This document shows, piece by piece, positions 32,241-40,152 of a stretch of DNA of 40,184 nucleotides; positions within the stretch are counted from its first letter, which is position 1; every line of letters begins with the position of its first letter. Location: contig JAPMTS010000003.1 of NCBI GenBank assembly GCA_026552955.1, positions 231,763-271,946 of the forward strand. The letters run 5' to 3'. The notes under the pieces were generated by a model. It worked only from the letters and a program-made list of their open reading frames with translations. It was not told the origin of the DNA and made no database searches. The translations under genes were made by a program, and so were the position numbers. The stretch is from Candidatus Methanoperedens sp. Lineage in GTDB: Archaea; Halobacteriota; Methanosarcinia; Methanosarcinales; Methanoperedenaceae.

Positions 32241-33757
32241 TATACGACCTCCCTTATGTAAATTATATCGCCTTCCTTAAAGCTTTTAAGACGCTCCGGT
32301 TCCAGCACTTTTCCAATGATGTTCGTGCATTCGAATTTCTCGCCCGTCGGACCGTATTTATCATCATCGATAAGCCTTACGCCCACCATACCATAGCGTT
32401 TTGCCGCCTGGTTGGTAACACCTATATCCCCGGCTTTGGCCATACCTTTTGGCGTATTTTCGGGATTTATTTCCTTATAAGCCTCCGCTTCCTTTTCCGA
32501 CCTGAAAAGGAATGTATTCTCATAAGTATAAAAAACCGGCAGAGGGCCCAATGGCCTGTCCTTAAGGCGCAGCGAATGCCTGAAGAAATCAAGGGTTATA
32601 GGTGCAAGGTCATCGAAAAATTTTACGTTAATAATTTTATCGGATTTTACACCAAGCGCTGTGACTCCTCCCTGTTCAATAATCCCTATTGTAGTATCAG
32701 GTTCCTGTTCAACAATAATGGCATCTTCGCCCGTATAACCTCTCTTTTCAAGTTTTAATCCCCGCAAGGACAATATTTCTTCCGCCTCTTTAAATGTCAT
32801 ACCCTGTACCATGACCCTCGCAGGATTGGAAATTACAGAAAGATTACTATTCAAAGGAGCAATTTTGATAAGTTCGATACCATGTGAGACATGCCCGACG
32901 ATGCTGTGTACAGGACTTGATGTCCTGTCTTCTTTATAGATGTATATGCGACCATTGCCCTGTCCATCGGTCCTGACCACTACTGATCCCTCCGAACGTG
33001 CATCCCAATGTTCATATGGGCATCCTTCACCCTGGAGTGCATTATCTGAAATAAATGAATTTGAAAATGTATCCACATCAAAGGTCTTTCTTCTTATTAG
33101 TGCAAGGAAATGCTCGGCGCCTTCCGGAGATTCATCAATCAGGTCAACTTCAAAATAGGTAAATACCTTCATTCCGTCTTCAAGTATGGTATTCACATCA
33201 TTTGTTGTGATCTTGTCAAGCAGGGTCTCCCATTTTATGACAGGTTCAATTTTTAATATAATATCGCCCTGCTTGAGGTTAGCAATAATATTTTTACCAC
33301 TTATTACCTTTCCGAGGACTGAAACTTTGGGACTTCCGTAGTCGGAAATATGGTTATCTTTGGCTATCAGAAGGTAAGAATTTTTTGGATCATAGCCTCC
33401 TGTTCCCAGGAACACATCATACCGGTTATATTTTTGTTCGGTTCTTTCCACCAGGATGTCTGTTTCAAAAGGACCGAAAGCAATCGCACTTCTGGTTTCC
33501 CAGTGAGCCTTTATATCCATGAAACCATGGCTGTATTTAGTCCAGGATGAGGAATCACCTGATAGTTCCACCCTGATTTCGCCTTTTGTGGTAATAATCT
33601 TATATTCGGAGGTTGCTTCTTCCTTTTTGCCGCCTGTTTTCAGGATGCCTATCGTTGTGCCGGGCATGTAGAAAGCTTTCGCTGTTTCTACCGCTTCTTT
33701 GAGGAGCGCATTATCATTTAATTCAAGTTTTTGTCCATTAATCTCTATTGATATCAC
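32240..33757 (-). CDS. mmp3: Methanogenesis marker protein 3 (UPF0288)
   Basis: A 505-residue protein of the mmp3/UPF0288 family. It begins with a ubiquitin-like MISIEINGQKLELNDNALLK. It has a middle segment with HFLALIRR and ALQGEGCPYEHWDARSEGSV, a cyclophilin-like patch, and a C-terminal domain with AKAGDIGVTNQAAKRYGMVG and KFECTNIIGKV. It is a member of the MCR activation complex with McrC, Mmp7, Mmp17 and the A2 ATPase. It follows atwA after 25 nt. Confidence 0.93.
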   Translation of the reverse strand: MISIEINGQKLELNDNALLKEAVETAKAFYMPGTTIGILKTGGKKEEATSEYKIITTKGEIRVELSGDSSSWTKYSHGFMDIKAHWETRSAIAFGPFETDILVERTEQKYNRYDVFLGTGGYDPKNSYLLIAKDNHISDYGSPKVSVLGKVISGKNIIANLKQGDIILKIEPVIKWETLLDKITTNDVNTILEDGMKVFTYFEVDLIDESPEGAEHFLALIRRKTFDVDTFSNSFISDNALQGEGCPYEHWDARSEGSVVVRTDGQGNGRIYIYKEDRTSSPVHSIVGHVSHGIELIKIAPLNSNLSVISNPARVMVQGMTFKEAEEILSLRGLKLEKRGYTGEDAIIVEQEPDTTIGIIEQGGVTALGVKSDKIINVKFFDDLAPITLDFFRHSLRLKDRPLGPLPVFYTYENTFLFRSEKEAEAYKEINPENTPKGMAKAGDIGVTNQAAKRYGMVGVRLIDDDKYGPTGEKFECTNIIGKVLEPERLKSFKEGDIIYIREVV

Positions 33758-33782
33758 GTATCCTCCGGTCCTGCTATTCGAT

Positions 33783-35411
33783 CTATTGTAATTCTTTAGC
33801 TATACCATCAAGAGCTTCTTCCCTCTCTTTCCTGGAAAGTTTTGATAAAACCGAGTCCGTTTCTCCGACATCTACAATCTTTCCAAGGCGCATTAAAGCA
33901 GCCCTGTCACAAACCTCAGCGACAAAATCCATATCATGCGATACTATGACAAAAGTTTCTCCAACTTCTTTCCTGGCATTCAGGATCGATTTTGAAACTT
34001 CGATCTTGGTAACAGGGTCCATTGTTCCTGTAGGTTCATCAAAAACAAGAATTCTGGGCTCTTTTATGAGGACCTGTGCCATTGCCACTCTATGCCTTTC
34101 CCCTTCGCTCAATTCATCAGGCATCTTCGAAAGAATTTCTTTTGCCTTTTTTTCTGTAAAACCTGAGGTCATTAATGTCTGAACGGCTTTTCTTTCTCCC
34201 AGTTCAAATGGCAGATCAAGACCTATGGATTCTGTCAGGTTATCTATAACATTCCTGTGCGGATAAAGGCTGTATTCCTGGTGGAGTACGCCAATATATT
34301 TTGTGGCGCGTCCTTTCTTATCAGGTCCTAGCTGTGTAAGGTCGATCCACTCATCCCCGATCCTCACTTCAATGGAACCAGAAGTAGGTTTCAATAACCC
34401 GGAAACTATCTTTGATGTTGTGGTCTTTCCTGCCCCGCTAACCCCGATTATTCCGAATATTTCACCTTCATTGATATCAAAACTGATATCATTGACAGCC
34501 CTGACTATTCCCCTGTCCATGGAAAAATAAGTCATATGCAGATTACGTGCCCTGATAATAGTCTCTCCGATCTTTACTTCTTCTTGCTCGCCCACTGTAC
34601 CGACCTCTTTCATAAATTCAGCGGCAACATCAGCGGGTTTTCCTTCCATTATGATCTTTCCTTCATCAATCCAGATTGCCCTGTGTGAAAGCTCTTCAAT
34701 TACCTTTGGCCAGTGGGATGTGATGATCAGTGACATATTAAATTTCTTTGTTGCATTTATTATGCTTTCATGCACAAGTTCAGCTGTCTTGGGATCAAGA
34801 GTACCGGTTGGCTCATCTGCAAGCAATAGCATTGGATTCTTAACAAGCTGCCTTGCAAGAACTACACGTTGTTTTTCACCACCTGAGAGTTCCCTTGCGA
34901 TATGCATCATCCTGTTTGAAAGATTCACCTGGTCAAGCAGGTCAGCTGCCCTATGAATAGCATTTGTTCCCATATCATCAATTTCCTGCAAAGCATTCAT
35001 GACATTTACGATGACCCTTTCATCGCCGTATAAAGCGAATGTTCTCTGGAGCATGATGGCTATCCTTCTGGTTATGTCTCTTCTTAGCGGATCATGTAAG
35101 GGCAAAGTTACGAAATCCGCAATAAGCTTCTCAAAATTGCCATTGCATCTGGGGCATGCAAATCCCACTTTACTGGGTTTTTCAATAAATCCGCATTTGC
35201 TACATTGGGCAAGATGGTATAACACATTTCCTGAAATGTTATTGAATTCTTCAACACCACGCAGCACATGCATGAGTATGGATTTTCCTGCACTGCTTTT
35301 TCCCAATATTCCAAGAATTTCTCCTTCTTTGATGTTAATAGTTATGTCTTTGAGAACATCGACTCCGTCAAAACCAACACGAAGATTTTTAATTTCGATA
35401 AATAGTGTCAT
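33783..35411 (-). CDS. atwA: MCR activation component A2, twin ABC ATPase AtwA
   Basis: A 542-residue protein with two ABC-ATPase domains and no membrane part. Domain 1: Walker A GILGKSSAGKS (residues 34-44), LSGGEKQR signature, Walker B LLADEPTG. A zinc ribbon with cysteines 70, 73, 86 and 89 (CSKC...CPRC) is inserted, a hallmark of AtwA rather than of transporters. Domain 2: GVSGAGKTT, signature LSEGERHR, Walker B ILVFDEPTG. It supplies ATP hydrolysis for reductive activation of MCR. GGAG precedes the start, and it is the first gene of the seven-gene mmp operon. It diverges from prs. Confidence 0.95.
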   Translation of the reverse strand: MTLFIEIKNLRVGFDGVDVLKDITINIKEGEILGILGKSSAGKSILMHVLRGVEEFNNISGNVLYHLAQCSKCGFIEKPSKVGFACPRCNGNFEKLIADFVTLPLHDPLRRDITRRIAIMLQRTFALYGDERVIVNVMNALQEIDDMGTNAIHRAADLLDQVNLSNRMMHIARELSGGEKQRVVLARQLVKNPMLLLADEPTGTLDPKTAELVHESIINATKKFNMSLIITSHWPKVIEELSHRAIWIDEGKIIMEGKPADVAAEFMKEVGTVGEQEEVKIGETIIRARNLHMTYFSMDRGIVRAVNDISFDINEGEIFGIIGVSGAGKTTTSKIVSGLLKPTSGSIEVRIGDEWIDLTQLGPDKKGRATKYIGVLHQEYSLYPHRNVIDNLTESIGLDLPFELGERKAVQTLMTSGFTEKKAKEILSKMPDELSEGERHRVAMAQVLIKEPRILVFDEPTGTMDPVTKIEVSKSILNARKEVGETFVIVSHDMDFVAEVCDRAALMRLGKIVDVGETDSVLSKLSRKEREEALDGIAKELQ

Positions 35412-35427
35412 ATGTCATTCTCCAATA

Positions 35428-35445
35428 GTTAATTATTTTGTTAAC
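35428..35445. promoter_or_regulatory. Inverted repeat upstream of atwA
   Basis: GTTAA-N8-TTAAC lies 17-34 nt upstream of the atwA ATG, just downstream of a TATA-like ACTTATAGTG (about 35454-35463, minus strand). A protein bound here would overlap the transcription start of the MCR-activation operon. The rest of the divergent region (35446-35622) carries a plus-strand TATA-like CATATAAAAATG (about 35546-35557) for prs. Confidence 0.35.
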
Positions 35446-35622
35446 TAATCCACTTCACTATAAGTTTATTGCTTTTCAAATAACGTGAGTTTCTGAATAG
35501 CTAAGGCTGTACATAAATATAACGATAATACATTACAGTATTAATCATATAAAAATGTTTAATAAATCCCCCACCCAAATTCTTTATATTGATTCTATCC
35601 ATTAAGGGCGTGAGGAATTGAA

Positions 35623-36462
35623 TTGAATATTATCGGAGGTCCGGCGTCCCAATTGCTTGCGGGAAGAGTCTCAGGGTCATTAAAATCAAATCTTCTTATC
35701 AGTGAATTCAAGAAATTTCCTGATGGGGAACTATATACACGTGTCATAGATGATATCGGATCGGAAGTAACAATTATACAGAGTACCGTTAATGATTCTG
35801 ATCTGGTCGCCCTTCTCCAGTTGATCGATGCTTGCTCTGAGGCATCCAGGGTAAATGTTGTAATTCCTTATATGGGATACGCCCGCCAGGATAAACAATT
35901 CAAGAAGGGGGAACCCATAAGCGCCCGTGCCATTGCAAGAACAATACAAGCTGACAATGTTTATACGATCAATATTCATGACATTAGCATTCTCGACTAT
36001 TTTGATGCAAAAGCAGTAAATCTTGATGCAACACCCCTGATAGGAAAATATATAAAAAATATGGAATTCAATGATCCCCTTATTATCGCACCTGATGACG
36101 GGGCCATAAATATTGCTAAAAGCGCTTCTGTAGAGCTTGGTATTGATTATGATTATCTTGAAAAGACAAGACTGACAGGCGAAACAGTTTCGATCCACCA
36201 AAAAAATATTGATGTAAAAGGAAGAGATATTATCATTATCGACGACATTATTTCAACCGGTGGAACTATGGCTGAAACAATATCAATGCTCAGGAAACAG
36301 GGAGCTCATGAAGTTTTTGCAGCTTGCGTGCATCCTGTTCTTTCAAATAATGCCATCCTTAAATTATTTAAGGCCGGAGTAAAAGGGATAATATCTACTG
36401 ATACTATCGACAAAGGTGTAAGTGTTGTCAGTGCAGCCCCTGTTATAGCATCTGTAATATAA
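35623..36462 (+). CDS. prs: Ribose-phosphate pyrophosphokinase
   Basis: A 279-residue class-III-like archaeal PRPP synthase, making PRPP from ribose-5-phosphate and ATP for nucleotide, histidine and methanopterin synthesis. Motifs: the ATP/Mg region PYMGYARQDKQFKKGEPISA, INIHDISILDYF, PDDGAINIAKS, and the PRPP-binding loop DIIIIDDIISTGGTMAE. The start is a TTG (35623), with GAGGAATTGAA just before, and the sequence MNIIGGPASQLLAGRV fits the family; there is no earlier ATG in frame. Length is normal. A region of IS debris begins right after its stop. Confidence 0.95.
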   Translation: MNIIGGPASQLLAGRVSGSLKSNLLISEFKKFPDGELYTRVIDDIGSEVTIIQSTVNDSDLVALLQLIDACSEASRVNVVIPYMGYARQDKQFKKGEPISARAIARTIQADNVYTINIHDISILDYFDAKAVNLDATPLIGKYIKNMEFNDPLIIAPDDGAINIAKSASVELGIDYDYLEKTRLTGETVSIHQKNIDVKGRDIIIIDDIISTGGTMAETISMLRKQGAHEVFAACVHPVLSNNAILKLFKAGVKGIISTDTIDKGVSVVSAAPVIASVI

Positions 36463-36463
36463 C

Positions 36464-36637
36464 GTTTATGAAATATCCAAACCCTTAAAGGGATATGAAT
36501 GGCATTCTAAAAAAATCGTTCAGACATATAATAATAAATATCTCGTGGAAGATGATTTTAAACTTTTGAATGATGAACTGCTTGTTCCAGTGGGAACGAT
36601 ATATCATAAAAAGGATTTCAATATCGGAGTCCATGTT
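36464..36637 (+). pseudogene. IS1634/IS4-type transposase C-terminal remnant
   Basis: Directly after prs the plus strand reads KGYEWHSKKIVQTYNNKYLV, EDDFKLLNDELLVPVGTIYH and KKDFNIGVHVF in one frame. This matches the C-terminal part of IS1634-like DDE transposases, in which a Y-x-x-K-Y-L-V-E-D-D-F-K-x-L motif with the catalytic glutamate is followed by a 'PI(Y/H)H..(D)..I.VHVFLC' strand. Neither the catalytic N-terminal part nor terminal repeats are present. It fuses at VHVF to the next, unrelated fragment. Confidence 0.6.
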
Positions 36638-36886
36638 TTCCTGGCAGTTATCATTGATGTTTTCAGTAGACGCTGCATTGGTTGGGAACTGAGCCGCCAT
36701 ATCGACACAGATCTGACACTTAATGCTTTGCGGAATGCCTTTAGAACACGAAAAGAGATGATCTGAAAAGCCGTATCCATCATTCAGATCAGGGTGTTCA
36801 GTATGCATCCAAAGAATATGTGGACTGCCTGAAACGACATGGAATTATAGTAAGCATGAGCCGCAGGGGCAACCCATACGCCAACC
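36636..36886 (+). pseudogene. IS3-family transposase remnant (rve core), frameshifted
   Basis: From FLAVIIDVFSRRCIGWELSR onward the same frame is an IS3-type integrase core, with the second catalytic aspartate in IIDVFSR. The frame breaks at a TGA (36764-36766). A shifted frame continues DDLKSRIHHSDQGVQYASKE and RHGIIVSMSRRGNPYAN, then stops matching at about 36886, where the recombinase element begins. The expected NPYDNAxAESFF end with the catalytic glutamate is missing. The gene is dead: truncated at both ends and frameshifted. Confidence 0.8.
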
Positions 36887-36887
36887 A

Positions 36888-38975
36888 TTATGCTTCATAC
36901 TGCACCTCATCAATACTTTCAGTAACATTTATCATTTTGGAATGGAAAGTCGTACTTCTCTGTTTTTCCCATTTAATAGGTATATTCTCACCAGGATCTT
37001 CGTATAGTGCCATTCCCTTATCATTATACAATCTACTTTTCAAGATACCAGTCTTGCCCCACTTTTTCACAGTCCCTGAATGTACTCCAATCCGAGCAGC
37101 AAGTTCCTCTGCAGTAAGAAATCCCTGCTCACGCAAATGTTCATAATGACTGGCAATGTTATAATCCCTCCGCAACATATAGACCCTTCTACGTGAGAAA
37201 GATAATCCAGTCCCTGAATGTAACAGTTGCTGGTTCAACTCTTTGGCGATCTCACTATCTATTTTCAAAAGTGCCATTTCCCGAATCTGTTCTATGACTT
37301 CAGTTGAAGTTTGACGTCTTTTCCATATTACAGAAGGGATTGGAACATACTTCTCCATAGAATCACCACCTTTGAATCTGACTTTGACATAAATAAAGTC
37401 AGTCTTTAAAAGAGTCACATCTTCGATGAGCAAACGAACCATCCGTTTTCGTTGTTTTGCTGAAGTTCTGGTATCATTCCAGATCGCAGGGAAATCTTTT
37501 GCGAGCTTTTTGATACGTTCAACTTTTTCAGATGTCAAATTGTCCTCATATTCTGCAATCACACAATTATACTTCTCTTCAAGTTCGGTAACAGTACGAA
37601 GAGCTTCATTCCATCTACTTTCCAGATTATCAGCCACCAATCGGTTATCTGGATTTACCATGAGGAAACGACGCTGAGCCAATTCGGCTTCGTGACGGGC
37701 ACGTTCCAATCCAGTCTGATGAAGTTTCACTACTTCCTCATGGCGGGTTCGTATCTCTTCAAAAACCTTCATCGAAACTTCCAAGTTCAAAGGTGTCACC
37801 ATCTCCATGAGCATCTTACCAATAAGCTCATCAACAGGTTCACCCCGAATGGACTGACATGGGTTAGCTGCAATTTGTATTCCCTGTTTTTGACATACAT
37901 ATTCAGGTATCAACTCGCCTTTTCGTGTATGGTAATGGACAGTCATCCGCTGCCCGCACTTACCACATAACACCATCCCCTGAATTAAAGCAGGACCTGA
38001 ACCGGGTGGACTGCGACATCGGTCATTACTATGGGCTGCAGCATTATCTGAAAGCTGCTTCAGGTTATTTTGATACTGTTCCCAGGAGATATAACCTTCA
38101 AAGACTTCCGGAATAATGACTTTCCACTCGTTTTGTGGAAAAATCTGGATCCTAACTTTCCCATCTATGGGATTCTTCATCGTCCTGGTCTGGCCAAAGA
38201 CAAAAGTGCCGGTATAGCGAGGATTATGGAGTACTCGCAGCACCTTATAATGATAAAGCGGTTTCCAGACGATTTCACCTGCATGGGGACCGCTCCGCAC
38301 ACGAGCTGGGAATTTCAAACCATTCTCACGGAAATGTTTAACCACAGCATAGGCACTCCCTGTCCGCTTAAAGGTTGAAAACAGGTGTTCTATCGCTTCT
38401 ATAACCTGTCGGTCAGGATCCATTACTGTCTTTCCTGAATCATCATAAACAAAGCCCACTGGTAAGCGTATCTTTAACTCACCACGCTTTGCTTTGTTAA
38501 GTATCCCTCCCTGTAATCTTGCCCGGAGGAAGTGGATCTCTGCTTCACTCATTGTACCTTTCAACCCTAAAAGCAATCTATCATTGAAGAATCCGGGGTC
38601 ATACAATCCATCTTCATCGAGTAAAAGTGTGTTAGTTAGAGCACATATCTCCAGTAAGCGGTTCCAATCCGTGTTGTTTCGTGCCAATCGTGATACTTCC
38701 AGACCCATGACCAATCCTACATGCCCTAATCCTACCTCTGCTACAAGATGCTGGAAGCCCTTGCGTCCCTGCATACTGGTCCCAGACAGACCCAGATCGT
38801 CATCGATCACAGTAATCTGATCAAGACTCCAACCAAGCGCTAGAGCCCTGTTCTTAAGGGCATACTGCCGTTTTGTACTCTCCTTGTTCTCGATCACCTG
38901 TCTCATTGATGACTGCCTTACATAGAGATATGCTGTCCTACGAAGGTGATCTGAGGTTATTTTCTGATCTACCAT
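36888..38975 (-). CDS. Large serine recombinase (resolvase/invertase family)
   Basis: A 695-residue recombinase. Resolvase domain: YLYVRQSSMRQVIENKES with the nucleophilic serine in R-Q-S-S, then DDDLGLSGTSMQGRKGFQHL, GLVMGLEVSRLARNNTDWNR, and LLLGLKGTMSEAEIHFLRARL. A recombinase domain (about 180-300) and a zinc ribbon (CGKCGQRM...CQKQG...NPCQ) follow. Then come a coiled coil (about 400-480) and a C-terminal MerR-like HTH (FLTAEELAARIGVHSGTVKK). The frame is open to 39119, but the ATG at 38975 (MVDQKITSDHLRR) overlaps the stop of the small ORF upstream, is preceded by GGGGGGCAGG, and gives the family start. It cuts and rejoins DNA for element movement. The bacterial-type architecture suggests lateral transfer. 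Confidence 0.92.
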   Translation of the reverse strand: MVDQKITSDHLRRTAYLYVRQSSMRQVIENKESTKRQYALKNRALALGWSLDQITVIDDDLGLSGTSMQGRKGFQHLVAEVGLGHVGLVMGLEVSRLARNNTDWNRLLEICALTNTLLLDEDGLYDPGFFNDRLLLGLKGTMSEAEIHFLRARLQGGILNKAKRGELKIRLPVGFVYDDSGKTVMDPDRQVIEAIEHLFSTFKRTGSAYAVVKHFRENGLKFPARVRSGPHAGEIVWKPLYHYKVLRVLHNPRYTGTFVFGQTRTMKNPIDGKVRIQIFPQNEWKVIIPEVFEGYISWEQYQNNLKQLSDNAAAHSNDRCRSPPGSGPALIQGMVLCGKCGQRMTVHYHTRKGELIPEYVCQKQGIQIAANPCQSIRGEPVDELIGKMLMEMVTPLNLEVSMKVFEEIRTRHEEVVKLHQTGLERARHEAELAQRRFLMVNPDNRLVADNLESRWNEALRTVTELEEKYNCVIAEYEDNLTSEKVERIKKLAKDFPAIWNDTRTSAKQRKRMVRLLIEDVTLLKTDFIYVKVRFKGGDSMEKYVPIPSVIWKRRQTSTEVIEQIREMALLKIDSEIAKELNQQLLHSGTGLSFSRRRVYMLRRDYNIASHYEHLREQGFLTAEELAARIGVHSGTVKKWGKTGILKSRLYNDKGMALYEDPGENIPIKWEKQRSTTFHSKMINVTESIDEVQYEA

Positions 38976-39220
38976 ATCCTGCCCCCCATACAGCTGACGA
39001 CCATATTCGCCAATATATTTACGATAACAGTGTGGTTTTCGACTGGGATTCTGGAAACTTCTATTGTGGATCTGATTTTTTCTTGTGTTGGTGCAAAGGT
39101 TGGAACCGCTTTGATCCACCCCAGCATTCCACGCAACAAGAAAACACCATAACCTGGTGTGTGCAGTTCTTTATCAGTTGAAATCATTGACCTGCGTAGC
39201 TGTTCATATTGATTGATCAA
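38969..39220 (-). CDS. Small accessory ORF of recombinase element
   Basis: An 83-residue protein starting at a TTG (39220), MINQYEQLRRSMISTDKELH, with AAAGGTGA 7 nt upstream. The middle GYGVFLLRGMLGWIKAV and the end VIVNILANMVVSCMGGRIW match, by pattern, the small protein found before y4bA-type recombinases (xLxEQYExLR...FLRxGMxxWxxA...LAxMV). The stop overlaps the recombinase ATG (ATGGTAG), so translation is coupled. The longer open frame upstream of this TTG (to 39907) is not coding. Function unknown; perhaps a recombinase partner. Confidence 0.75.
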   Translation of the reverse strand: MINQYEQLRRSMISTDKELHTPGYGVFLLRGMLGWIKAVPTFAPTQEKIRSTIEVSRIPVENHTVIVNILANMVVSCMGGRIW

Positions 39221-39249
39221 GGTTGTCTCACCTTTAAAAAACGAAGTCT

Positions 39250-39732
39250 TTATTTGTTTTTCTGGATCAGACTCGTTTTTTTTACACCGATAAGTCCTCT
39301 TTCGATAGTACGACGATGGAGGGCGACACCGAAATTTACGAATACTTCGTGAATTAGATCTTTCCAGGGTATATCGGATTGCTGTGAACGTTGTTGTATG
39401 ACGAATTCGATAATTTCTTCCGTACATTTGGTCGGGCTCTTGGGTCCAGGTTTTTGTGGGACCAGTCCTATGAGGCCAAAGCGGTCGTATAATCCAGCGA
39501 CTTGATAATAGGTCACACGGCTGACACCAAACTGCTTTGCAGTGTCTAATACAGATACCTTGTCGATCTGATGACGTCTTAACATTTCGTAACGAACCTG
39601 TAGGAGGTCTCGAGGATCGAAGAATTCGTTTGCCAGAAAGAGTTCGTCCTGAATGCGTTCCGGATGAGGATTTAATACTCCATAGTCTTGGAGATACCTC
39701 TCCTTTTCCTTGCTTGTTTGATTTTGCTTCAT
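39250..39732 (-). CDS. Helix-turn-helix protein of recombinase element
   Basis: A 160-residue protein. The N-terminal basic region (SKEKERYLQDYGVLNPHPER) is followed by an HTH of the IS630/homeodomain-like kind (KVSVLDTAKQFGVSRVTYYQ, about 64-83). Then GPKSPTKCTEEIIEFVIQQR and a winged-helix-like part with VALHRRTIERGLIGVKK. The start is the ATG at 39732 (MKQNQTSKEK), with GAGGC 6 nt upstream, in preference to the ATG at 39744. It resembles the HTH partner in four-gene recombinase units; it probably binds the element ends or regulates the genes. Confidence 0.82.
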   Translation of the reverse strand: MKQNQTSKEKERYLQDYGVLNPHPERIQDELFLANEFFDPRDLLQVRYEMLRRHQIDKVSVLDTAKQFGVSRVTYYQVAGLYDRFGLIGLVPQKPGPKSPTKCTEEIIEFVIQQRSQQSDIPWKDLIHEVFVNFGVALHRRTIERGLIGVKKTSLIQKNK

Positions 39733-39811
39733 AGTAAGCCTCAAGAAGATATATGTAAGTATATGTTAATATGATTTTGCCTTTTTTGTTACTTTCTAAT
39801 AAACATGCCTC

Positions 39812-39825
39812 TATTATCGATAATA
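39812..39825. promoter_or_regulatory. 14-bp perfect palindrome within the element
   Basis: TATTATCGATAATA is a perfect palindrome in the 171-nt spacer between DUF5372 and the HTH gene. It may be a binding site for the HTH protein or a recombinase target with a central CG. The spacer is otherwise AT-rich and without a gene. Confidence 0.35.
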
Positions 39826-39903
39826 ACCGATTCAATGGATAAAATCTTCTTAACATATGCGGCATAATTATCTTTACAGATTCAAGAACAATAAAAATTG
39901 GAT

Positions 39904-40152
39904 TCACGTCTTCATCTCCTTTATTATATCAGATAATTGCAGAAGATCTTCCACACGGAATGGTGAATGGCATTCTTCCAAGTCCAGATATGGGTCTGGT
40001 GGGTGAAGATTTGTCCAGGCCAGTGGTAGGTTCTCTAGCTTTTGGTCTTGTTTGTAAAACCATACTCTTTCTTCTTCCCACCCATAACGGATTTCTATGA
40101 TCTCGAACTCTTTTCCATAAAGAGGGTGGAAAGGATGGATTATCCGGAACAT
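39904..40152 (-). CDS. DUF5372 family protein
   Basis: An 82-residue protein beginning MFRIIHPFHPLYGKEFEIIE, with an SH3-like beta-barrel pattern (RYGWEEERVWFYKQDQKLEN, then LPLAWTNLHPPDP). GAGGG sits 4 nt before the ATG. DUF5372 proteins occur as the first gene in transposon-like units with an HTH protein and serine recombinase, as here. Role not known. Confidence 0.82.
   Translation of the reverse strand: MFRIIHPFHPLYGKEFEIIEIRYGWEEERVWFYKQDQKLENLPLAWTNLHPPDPYLDLEECHSPFRVEDLLQLSDIIKEMKT

Noticed and set aside
33783-35411. ATPase of an ABC transporter
   Set aside because: Twin ATPase domains with an inserted four-cysteine zinc ribbon, no permease genes, and position in the mmp operon identify AtwA.
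38976-39119. 48-residue N-terminal extension of the recombinase
   Set aside because: It overlaps the small accessory ORF in another frame and is not resolvase-like. The ATG at 38975 has a ribosome site and the family N-terminus.
39221-39907. Upstream part of a 312-codon minus-strand ORF in the element
   Set aside because: It runs out of frame across the HTH gene with arginine/serine-rich shadow composition. Only its last 83 codons, from a TTG with a ribosome site, look real.
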